The translations under genes and the position numbers were made by a program. From assembly GCA_015501585.1 (NCBI GenBank), contig JADNRY010000778.1, positions 1-26,982 of the forward strand: a stretch of 26,982 nucleotides of DNA, in the 5' to 3' direction. Position 1 is the stretch's first letter. Every line of letters begins with the position of its first letter. The notes under the pieces are model-generated. The model ran no database searches and was not told where the DNA came from. It was given only the letters and a program-made list of their open reading frames with translations. Positions 19,503 through 26,982 of the stretch are shown one piece after another. Source of the stretch: Rhodocollybia butyracea (taxonomy: Eukaryota > Basidiomycota > Agaricomycetes > Agaricales > Omphalotaceae).

Positions 19503-19608
19503 TGGTGGAAGTTCAAAACGAAAAGACGAATCAATGTTCACGTGCTGACCGCGGCAAATTGGGGGCCGTGGACGTCGAAGATTTCTGTAAACGGATTATC
19601 TTATCTTA
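19503..19608. repeat. Dispersed duplicate segment, copy B
   Basis: This is the counterpart of 15976-16068. Here the plus frame through the segment is open from 19497 for over 60 codons (KLGAVDVEDFCKRIILS), and the difference at the Cys codon between copies (TGC/TGT) is silent in that frame. In contrast, on the minus strand both copies carry a T-rich, CAG-ending stretch that could be a splice acceptor. The coding strand of the shared segment is therefore unresolved. Confidence 0.65.
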
Positions 19609-19879
19609 CGCTGCGACAGATTTTTACTGTGCTTCTCCAGAATCTTCTCTCCCTCGTTATGTATGGTTGGCGGCCACGGCTGTAGTCAGTTTTTCTCCTC
19701 GGAATTAAAAATCTGAACCGAATAACTCTCATTATCAGGGCCCTTCTGTCACTCGCAAGTAAGAAAAACCGAAACTTTACAGAGCTTAACATTCTTCGAT
19801 CAGACTATGTACATACCAGACTCAAGACCCTGGTGCCGTGTGATCTCGGTGGAACATTCAGTTAGTTAATCGCGTAGCT

Positions 19880-21930
19880 TTATGGCACTTCAACGCTGCT
19901 CCTTGGTACGGGGGCGGCCCTTTTGAATAATAGCATACTTAAGTGAGGAATCCGATACTGAGCTCGGAGATAGACGCGACACCGCTCCAGCTCGACGATC
20001 GCGACAACGACCAAGATGCAGCAGCAGTAGACGAAGAAGCCGACGACGAGAATGATGTTTTGAAGAGCAGAAGGCGAGGGATGGAAGGCGGCAGCACTGG
20101 CTGTATCTATCAAAAACCATGCATATAGGTACAACTCGCATTTGAAGTCCTTTCGCGCTTTCATTGCGATACCTTCAGCAGTCAACGTCTTCGTGTGTAT
20201 GAGCACGCTTTCATCCTCGCCTCCAGATCTACCAGCAGCTTTTTTGCGGGCTCTCGTGTTAGCCTTGGTGCCACTGTTACCACTGCTGTTACCACTGCCG
20301 CCGCTTTTACCACCGCCACTGCCACTTTTACCACCCCTTTTACCGCCGCCGCTGCCATTGCCGCTGCTATTGCCGCTGCCACTGCCGCTGCCACCCTTGG
20401 GGGGTGGTCCACCATCGCTGGACCTTCTTTTTGTACCACGTTTTGGCTTTTGTTTGGGATCATAGCTCTCGTCCCCGTCTTCGTCATCCTCGATGTTTTT
20501 CTTTTCGGTGTCCTCTTCCATACCCTCGTCCACTTCCATACCATTATCCTCTTCCACATGGGTCCCTGCAACCTCACTTGAGGAGCCACCCGCAAAAGTA
20601 ACGGTTTTGACTGAATTGGAGAGTTCTGCAAATTGCTTCCGTAATACCTGGTGAAGCGCTGTATTTGGCTCCTTCAACGATCCAATCTCGGTAATTGGCT
20701 CCCTGTCAACAATGTTGAAAATCGTGGTAAAGAGCTTCAATCTCGATGCGGGAGAGTTAATGCTGTAGTTGACCGGAATATATTGTATCTGCGAAAGATT
20801 TATTGAACGTCAAAAAACGAGGAGGATCACTTGATCATACCTTGCCATTGTCATGCTCATACATGTAAGACAGCTGAGCCGAGCCATTCTTGCTTATGTA
20901 GAGGAGTGGAAGGATGAAGTGGTATTGGTCATCCGAGAAATCCATCTGACGATCGATGCCCCATACAAAAGCATCCTATAAAAGTCCTCCTGCTTTTTCT
21001 TCGACTCAAGCTCAACAAAAAGATAAGGCTCGAGTCCTCTTAATAGAGATACATCAGGCTTGAAGACACACCGTACCCGGTGGCCAGAGCGAAGGGCCGG
21101 GATAGCATACTCATCAGGCAGGGCCTTGTTCGTTTGCGCAACACTGCGGGGGTCGATAAATCGTTAGCTTTCGTGATGCTCCGACTAACGACTTACAGTT
21201 GGAGTTGCTGGTCTCCCATACCAACTCGCGCGTCCCCCTCCTTGTCGAAGAGAGGCCTAAACAAATTGAAGATTTGCGGCTCAGTCCAAGAATGTGCAGT
21301 GAAGGGCGTGAGCGTCGAAATATAGGAAGAGCCCTCTAGTATGCGAGACGAGTCAGTTTGGCCCGTGGAAGTAACTGTAGGCAGTGCGTCGTTGCAGACA
21401 AAGCATTGATGGACCGCGTTAGTCAATGACTCATTGAACTCCCCTCATCGGTTGGAGCGGCAGTAAAGTCTTCTCATTTCTAGTAATGACCTTGTGAACA
21501 AATGGCTCAAGCCTCATAGATGTTGGCCGCAATAACCGATGATTTCGGGGATTGACCAAGTATTCAAAAAGCTCTGCTCTTTGCTCGTCTGACAACCCCT
21601 CGCCTTGAATCTCGGCTAGTGCGTTGATATGATGAGTTTCGTCAAATGTATCGCTGCCCATTGGATCCCACGCCCTGGCTGGCTTGATACAGACGAGGGA
21701 ATGGGATACCGTCTGATCAGTACGACCAGGATCCGTCAACGTTGCACCGTTAGCAAACAACTTTATGAACCCACAATGTGGAAACGGCGTCTTCGATATG
21801 GATCCGAGGTGATCCGGGATTCACGAAGAATGTAAAAACATCGCGGGCCGAAAAGCCAAAGCGTCGTATAGCCTCTTGGAAGAGAACATTTAGAGCGATG
21901 GTTTGCTGGAAAGCATACACGGATGTGTGA
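19880..21930 (-). pseudogene. Probable NTPase/PD-(D/E)XK (Crinkler/RHS-like) gene, 5'-truncated and frameshifted
   Basis: Reading 21930 to 19880. The first block, RRFGFSARDVFTFF, resembles the (F)GxxPRxV arginine motif near the end of RHS/Crinkler-type NTPases. Then come Trp/Pro-rich segments, an exon ending at 21197, a 53-bp intron (21196-21144, GTAAGT to CCGCAG), and an exon with KPDVSLLRG..YLFVELESKK (about 21058-21000), which fits the PD-(D/E)XK nuclease pattern. A 52-bp intron (20840-20789) follows, then a helical block, an acidic tract and a Gly/Ser/Lys-rich tail. Single-base shifts near 21765, 21441 and 20948 break the frame. The 5' end is replaced by Copia integrase sequence. The last exon boundary (after about 20110) is unclear. 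The effector-like assignment is tentative; the gene as it stands is not intact. Confidence 0.45.
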
Positions 21931-22647
21931 TAAGTCGGGTTTACGTTTGTGGATGAGTTCGTAGGGTATCAAGAGGTAGAGTTGATGAAGGAAGACGTAT
22001 ATAGATTTTTTCACGGCATCGCCCCAGAATTGCATAGGAAGATTCGAGTGAGCCAGTAAAGTCATCGCGTCGTTTTCAATGACACGGACAATGCGTTCCG
22101 CTTTACCGTTCTGCTGATGTTCATAAGGTGCTGTTGTTTGGACAGTGTTGGCATCCAGCAACGTTTCCGTCAAAGTACTATTCCACATGGTGAAGTTACG
22201 GGAATCTCTGAGTGAGTCAGACTCATTGATCCGTGCCAAAAAGCTAGTTATTGTAACACCTTCGCTACCGGCGCCGAGGCCAACGGAGCTACCGCTTGAG
22301 CGGGCATAGTCATCATCGGAGGCATTGGCATATAGTGAGGGTGGAATGGAACGGCATAAAGTGTGTAGGTACATGCGGAGGAAAATCACTGGCGGTTGTG
22401 AAAAACCGGGAACAAGAGGCGGATGTGATACCTGAGACAGAAAGTGACCGGTTTCCATAGGGACAGTAGGCTGGTTTGGTGCAGGTGTTACACACTGTTG
22501 AACAACCGTAGGGGGACGGTCATTCCAGTCAAGGTAATTCATTGCATTATTCATTGGCATATAACCAGTAGCAAAGTGGGGAAAAGGCTGGGAAATCGAC
22601 AAGTATGAAAAAGGCGAAACCGAATCAAAGAAGAACGGATTTGGCAT
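21928..22647 (-). mobile_element. Ty1/Copia retrotransposon, internally deleted gag-integrase fragment
   Basis: One minus-strand frame from ATG 22647 joins two parts of a Copia polyprotein that are normally far apart. The N-terminal half is a Pro/Ser-rich gag leader followed by a gag-like block (ITSFLARINESD then FTMWNSTLTETLLDANT). It passes directly into the integrase block TTAPYEHQQNGKAERIVRVI and LPMQFWGDAV, ending at YELIHKRKPDLSHIRV (about 21928). Protease, zinc knuckle and the start of integrase are missing, so the middle was deleted in frame. Reverse transcriptase and RNase H are absent downstream, where the effector-like gene begins at once. No LTR was seen by eye. Similar Pro/Ser-rich sequence extends upstream to about 22900 in broken frames. 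Confidence 0.7.
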
Positions 22648-22659
22648 TTGACTCGGATT

Positions 22660-23817
22660 TGGAGAAGCAGGAAGATCATGTAGCGAAGAGTGAACCCTAT
22701 GATGAGAAGGGCTGGCAGAGTTGTGTGTTATATGCTGTTGAACTGGACCTTGCTGGTTGAAGAGATTAGCAGATGGAGCTCAAGCGCCCCTGAAATCATC
22801 CCATGTCGAGCTGGCAAACTTGGTATAGGCACGAGACCATGTGGGATACTGTTCGAGCCGTTCGCTAGACGAGGTTGATCTCGACGACGATCTTGACGAG
22901 ATGGCAAATCTCGACCAGGATCAATCGCGTCAGAATGCATCCGCGGAAGCTGTTCGCAGCGGCAATCGCGTGCGCGTCACAGTCCGCAGGAAAAGATGAG
23001 TACTTTGAGAAAGTGCGAGCTTGTATGTCTAGAATCCTTTTAGAGGTGGCCCATAACCTGTTGAGGCTTGCTACCAAAGTCATGTTCTAGAGACTCCAAC
23101 AAATGGCGACATTGATCGCGATCTCGTCAACACTATCTCAAGACAGTTCCTCAGCTCCAGAAGGCTCACTATGACTGGGACTTAATCTTCGCCTGTTTAG
23201 AGTCGACCTTGATGCGAAGCTTCGCGGCAAGATAAGCAGGTACCGCCGGTCTTCAGTTACATGCAGTTGCGTTCTTCATCTTAACGGCCGCGCGCGTCGG
23301 AAAATTCTGCATTGGCTAGCCCCACAGAATAGATTCTCCCAGATTTCATTCAAAGCGCTCCCTGAGCCGCTGCCTGGCTTAAAAAGAAAGAAGATTTCTG
23401 CTTTTTGACATCCATTTTTGGAAGGCAATTCTTACTACTGATACTACAAGAACTGAGCCGATCCCTCGGGCTTCAAAAAATACCTTAGTCAGGCCTAGAC
23501 CGGAGTGTCTTCGTCGTGCGTCCAGGATTGTCTTTGGAAGTGGATGCAGAGGCTTCCCCATGTTTGTCATGGTGGTTCTTGCAAGCGCGGATGAATAAGT
23601 TGTCAAGACCCCATGCGCCTTCTTGTTCCAAAAACCGAGGACACTCTTTGAGAATCTGATTATCAAACAGTGAGCTATAAATCCACTCGAGAATGTATCT
23701 CTCACCTTATCTTTCACCTTTTGGATATTCTTCGGGTCCTTGGTTTGTGAAAGATAATGGAGGAAGGTACTTCTCAACGAGTAGTTTGAGTTTTGTCTTG
23801 AACAAGGTCAAAAGCAA
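22660..23817. other. Unresolved stretch upstream of the Copia fragment
   Basis: The part nearest 22660 seems to continue the broken gag leader on the minus strand. At 23130-23300 a plus frame contains LQKAHYDWDLIFACLESTLM and, after a stop, AGTAGLQLHAVAFFILTAAR, which looks like a decayed plus-strand exon. A minus frame at 23777-23379 (132 codons) is also open. None is recognised, and the strand of the real gene, if any, is uncertain. Confidence 0.3.
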
Positions 23818-24378
23818 TCAAGCGCATAGTTTTTTGATAAATACCCTGCAGTTTGTAAACTCTTCTTCGCTCCATCCCATCCGTCCACGCAACGCATCGA
23901 GTGTTTCATGTCCGATACCTGTAGGTCTTCCGGAGCCTAGACGACCAACATTTCTATCCAAGCTCTCATCATCATCAGAGGTTGTTAGGGGAGAAGAAGG
24001 ACGGCGAGTGGGAGAAGTCAAACGGCGAGTGGGAGGAGATGAAGGACGACTGTTGGGAGTTACTCGGGTTGCGTAAGGGTGTACTCGAGCTGGCTTCAGA
24101 GAAGAACGCTGAGGACCGGAAAGTGGTAGATCCGTATGAGCCAGCAGGGGCCGTAGCTGAGTGGTGGGGAGGTCAGTATGCGCCAGCAAAACTGAAAGAG
24201 GCGGGGGTGGCAGAGCATGTTCAGCAAGATGAGGACTGGGCAAGATATAACTGGCACTGGCATGTTTAGATTGCGAGTTTTTCGATTGCGAGTTTGTCCG
24301 TAACGCTTTTGTACTGAGAATAGCGAACAAAAATACCATTGCATTATTGTTTTTTCCACGATACTCCTGCGGGATCAC
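23818..24378 (-). CDS. Hypothetical Ser/Thr/Pro-rich protein
   Basis: This 186-codon frame starts at ATG 24378. It contains a 15-residue duplication (LLAHTDLPTTQLRP and LLAHTDLPLSGP), then a phosphosite-like Ser/Pro/Arg tract (RPSSPPTRRLTSPTRRPSSP), an acidic SDDDES, and a compact C-terminal region RPTGIGHETLDALRGRMGWS followed by EEEFTNCRVFIKKLCA. The C-terminal part resembles the start of a helical domain found at the end of several Agaricomycete hypothetical proteins. A likely continuation (LFKTKLKLLVEKYLPPLSF) follows immediately in the same frame after the TAG at 23818, so the stop may be a lesion. There is no catalytic motif. Confidence 0.35.
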   Translation of the reverse strand: MIPQEYRGKNNNAMVFLFAILSTKALRTNSQSKNSQSKHASASYILPSPHLAEHALPPPPLSVLLAHTDLPTTQLRPLLAHTDLPLSGPQRSSLKPARVHPYATRVTPNSRPSSPPTRRLTSPTRRPSSPLTTSDDDESLDRNVGRLGSGRPTGIGHETLDALRGRMGWSEEEFTNCRVFIKKLCA

Positions 24379-24763
24379 CTAAAGAGTCGGACGGGGTTGG
24401 TCCCTATTGTCGACAAGACAATGATCGTGATGCACATACTTAAGTATCAGACGTAACCTTTGAATCTGGGAGCGGAGCGATGCAATCTATGTGGTTTTTA
24501 TTGTTCTTTGCTGTATGCAGTGTAACCCAAGTCGCACTTGATTTAGTACTTTTGATTTTATCCTGGATTTCCAGATGGTGATTCTCCTAGGAGCTCGGGA
24601 GTGCCATGGCCTCTATCAGTGGTGTGAAGAGCAAAAAATGGACGACATACCTGATGCCAATCGTGTTGGTAACTTGGTATCTTATCGTGTTCCTATCTCA
24701 TCACGTGCCTTTGCTTACTTCTGTTTGCTAAGTGCTTAGCCCGGAGCCGTATACTATTGTCCC

Positions 24764-24914
24764 GTCTTTGACCACATTCTGTGCGATCATTCTGAGGGTA
24801 TGTTTTCTCTTATACCTATATACTTCATACTGACTCTAGTTTAGTCTTACTTGTATTTTGCTTCGTTGTCTAGGTATAACAAGTCTTTGATCACATTCTG
24901 TGCGATCATTCTGA
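24764..24914. repeat. 32-bp direct repeat pair
   Basis: GTCTTTGAYCACATTCTGTG followed by CGATCATTCTGA occurs at 24764-24795 and 24883-24914, with one mismatch and a 119-bp offset. The sequence between begins with a GTATGT donor-like word and ends with TTGTCTAG, so this may be a duplicated exon end with its intron. Confidence 0.7.
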
Positions 24915-25347
24915 CTCATTATTCACTAGCGTTATGTGCACAGGTTTGGACGCTCGGGCACATCGCCATCGTACATCCACTTAAATTGGCTCTGGAAATC
25001 TATGCACCCACCTCGCTATCTGGGCAAAACTCCTCGAAGAATATGCGGTCCAATTGTGCATGAGGTGCGTGCGATATCTCGAGTGCAAGGACTTTCCTCC
25101 GTTATGTCGTTCCTGCTGGGTCAGCGCACATCGGCACTAATCGCTCCACTGGGCCACGTTTGGAACAGTCCCCGATGCTACTCTCAGCGCCGCAACTTTT
25201 TGACAGTTCTGGAATCTGGATCGTATAAGCCTTGACAAGCCCATTCCTTGATAAGATAATCCTTTTACAGAAATCTTCGACACCCGCGGCCCCAAGCTAG
25301 CCTTGGATTGACTTACAGTCCGAATACGGTCGGGCTGTTATGCATCC

Positions 25348-25629
25348 ATGGGTGCGGTCGTCAAACACGTTCGGTCAGATGGCAGAGGTTCGTTGCGGCT
25401 AGCTGTATACGTTCCTAGTATATTCCGTACGCTGGAGGTGGATGTATTTACGGTGACAGAATTTCAGTATGTTTTCTCCAGATTGGTTCTCTCTCTTCCT
25501 GAGCCTTCCGCGACAGATCTTGATGCGCACCAAGAACAATTCAAGATCATGCCAGAGTTGAAAGCTATGTGCGGGATGTTAATCGTTATTCTCTTGATCG
25601 TCAATTTCCTAGCAAACGCAGTGGATTGA
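25348..25629 (+). CDS. Hypothetical frame with C-terminal hydrophobic helix
   Basis: This 93-codon frame from ATG 25348 has a middle block VYVPSIFRTLEVDVFTVTEF and a C-terminal hydrophobic stretch MCGMLIVILLIVNFL that could be one membrane span. A second protein-like frame, open at 25654-25869 (ending FGLEEARFQNNWNPDA), follows closely and could be a later exon. Neither is recognised. The region 24380-25347 upstream holds further short plus frames (a hydrophobic one near 24604 and one at 24936-25235) that may belong to the same decayed gene. Confidence 0.25.
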   Translation: MGAVVKHVRSDGRGSLRLAVYVPSIFRTLEVDVFTVTEFQYVFSRLVLSLPEPSATDLDAHQEQFKIMPELKAMCGMLIVILLIVNFLANAVD

Positions 25630-25872
25630 CTGTCAGTCTAGAAAGGCTTGTGATGGGTCCTATTCCCAGTCAACTGGTTCAAGTCATCGGCAACAACGAC
25701 TGGGCGCAAGCAGTTCTCCTACATAAAGTATTCATCTGACCCTCAGACTACACAAACTGACGGGCAGCAGTTTATACTTGCGGCCCCCTCTCGTGATACA
25801 GATAAAAATACGGACATTTTTGGTCTGGAGGAAGCACGATTCCAGAACAACTGGAATCCAGATGCATAGTAC

Positions 25873-26082
25873 CTTCAGTATCTCATTCAAATAATGATGC
25901 TTGGAGCAACCCTGGCATTCCTGATACAAAACGGGTGCGTCCTTCGTTGTTACTTAGCTGAATTTTCCACTTACCCACTTCAGTATCTCATTCAAATAAT
26001 GATGCTTGGAGCAACCCTGGCATTCCTGATACAAAACGGGTGCGTCCTTCGTTTGTACTTAGCTGGAATTTTCCACTTACCC
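25873..26082. repeat. 105-bp tandem duplication, nearly identical copies
   Basis: Copy 1 is 25873-25977 and copy 2 is 25978-26082; both start CTTCAGTATCTCATTC. They differ only near the 3' end (a substitution in the CTTCGTT word and a one-base indel in TTAGCTG). The 105-bp length is a multiple of three and a plus frame stays open across both copies. The low divergence indicates a recent event. Confidence 0.9.
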
Positions 26083-26180
26083 ATCGCAACCCAGTAGCAT
26101 GGTAACTGATTCGCCTGTAACGAGAAGTATGAAACAGACTCCCCAAAGGGTTGTCTTAGTTGTCTTAGCATTATCTCAAA

Positions 26181-26393
26181 TTGTGTTAAGTACAATAGTG
26201 TGAGGAACGGTGTGAATATAGTATTGACGCCATGCGCGAGTTGTCAAAATGAAGGAACAGCATTATTGTCCTAAGAAAAAAAGTTGCCACGATTATTGTC
26301 TGCCACGGATGCAGGATTATCGTCGGTTTAATTTTATGTAGATTCACACCGTTCCTTATTCATGTTCCTCACACTATTGTACTTAAAACACAA
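26181..26393. mobile_element. MITE-like element with terminal inverted repeats
   Basis: The left end begins TTGTGTT, followed by a 21-bp arm (26188-26208) whose exact complement lies at 26364-26384. A further arm, AGGAACGGTGTGAAT (26203-26217), is complementary to 26342-26356. The right arm thus carries a short extra insertion of about a dozen bases between its two halves. The right end is AACACAA (26387-26393). Total length is about 213 bp with no coding capacity. Target-site duplications are not clear. This fits a non-autonomous DNA transposon; the superfamily cannot be assigned. Confidence 0.75.
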
Positions 26394-26632
26394 CAGTTTT
26401 GGTCAGCCGGACTTGTAATCAAAAAAATCTACAAAAGGGCTCTCTGTATTGCCACTCTCCCTCCTAAGAGCTAGTCTCTGGGTCGTCGCTTCCGTGCGGT
26501 TACATCTATTCTTATTCACTCGTTTTTGTAATGTAAGTACATTCTTAACATCGCCTAGCTAGAGTATGACTTTTTTATTTAGCCCTTCGCAGCTCCACGC
26601 ATAAAACAAGCCACCCTCTGCGCCCTTTCTCA

Positions 26633-26982
26633 ATGGCCTCACCCGATTTGCAGCACGTTATTTATACAGTGGATGAAGGACTGTTGTCTGGACACCCACA
26701 GTCTCCAAATTCTGCTTCTATGAACGGAGGGCTGGTGCCTCGTGCAGATCCCGCCCCTACACTGCAGCTTTCTGGACATTTTTTGCCTAAGCACAAGTAA
26801 GTCTAAATCACGATGGACACGCAAACAAGCGGGGCTTTGCTAAAACATTTGAATTTTTGTATAAAGTGAAGTTGAGAGAATGCAAAGGCGTATACAGGAA
26901 CTCGAAGAATCCAACAACTCTCAAAAAAGGTAAGTTTAAAGAAGAAAACTTGTAATAATCCAGTGCAAGCTAAATCTCATCA
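26633..26982 (+). CDS. 5' end of a multi-exon gene leaving the window
   Basis: ATG 26633 opens exon 1 (26633-26796, MASPDLQHVIYTVDEGLLSG and a Ser/Pro-rich stretch). A 70-bp intron (26797-26866, donor GTAAGT, branch GCTAAAAC, acceptor AAAG) joins in phase to exon 2 (26867-26929), which reads EVERMQRRIQELEESNNSQK, a short coiled-coil heptad pattern. A further donor, GTAAGT, lies at 26930, and the gene runs past the end. The upstream region is pyrimidine-rich, as expected for a fungal promoter. The family is not recognised from 75 residues. Consistent splice signals make this one of the better-supported genes here. Confidence 0.6.

Noticed and set aside
20142..20631. Leu/Pro- and Ala/Thr-rich open frames on both strands
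   Set aside because: They are alternative readings of the low-complexity Gly/Ser/Lys repeat coded on the minus strand.
21700..23100. LTRs flanking the Copia fragment
   Set aside because: No direct repeat with TG..CA ends was seen around the fragment.

Overview
The window reads as nuclear DNA of a mushroom-forming basidiomycete (Agaricomycetes). Introns of about 50-70 bp with GTRNGT donors and CTAAY-type branch sites interrupt the readable genes, and several reading frames belong to families I associate with large multi-copy expansions in that class. No housekeeping gene, prokaryotic operon or ribosome-binding site is visible. It looks like an accessory, repeat-rich island in which genes and transposons have inserted into one another and decayed.

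Layout. 1-2008: a degenerate pyrimidine-rich repeat field and a frameshifted T5orf172/GIY-YIG gene copy. 2009-4649: a large Agaricomycete-specific protein of unknown function, split by a lesion near 3262, with a clean 50-bp intron near its 3' end. 5268-6239 (minus): the C-terminal end of a non-LTR retrotransposon reverse transcriptase with a premature stop, followed by a tRNA-like Pol III unit at 6571-6648. 6650-10160: mostly unreadable, with a tandem duplication and one small two-exon gene. 10264-13936: a decayed UBE2Q-type ubiquitin-conjugating enzyme gene. Its middle holds an array of hairpins and an intact three-exon T5orf172 gene on the opposite strand. 15271-15610: a striking AT-rich block of repeated CGAAAT motifs. 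16372-16827 (minus): a protein with Spt5-CTR-like repeats. 18873-19195 (minus): a small two-exon gene. 19880-21930 (minus): a three-times-frameshifted gene with a possible PD-(D/E)XK nuclease signature and an NTPase-like arginine motif, joined at its 5' side to a deleted Ty1/Copia element (21928-22647). 23818-26982: poorly resolved reading frames, a fresh 105-bp tandem duplication, a MITE-like element, and the first exons of a gene that leaves the window.

How it fits together. The genes do not form a pathway. The recurring theme is dispersal and nesting. Two T5orf172 copies lie in opposite orientations about 11 kb apart, with the same intron position; one sits inside an E2 gene. A Copia fragment abuts an effector-like gene. 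A 90-bp segment is present twice. Single-base frameshifts recur across unrelated genes, which means either general decay or uncorrected indels in the assembly. All family names rest on motif recognition by eye; no search was run.
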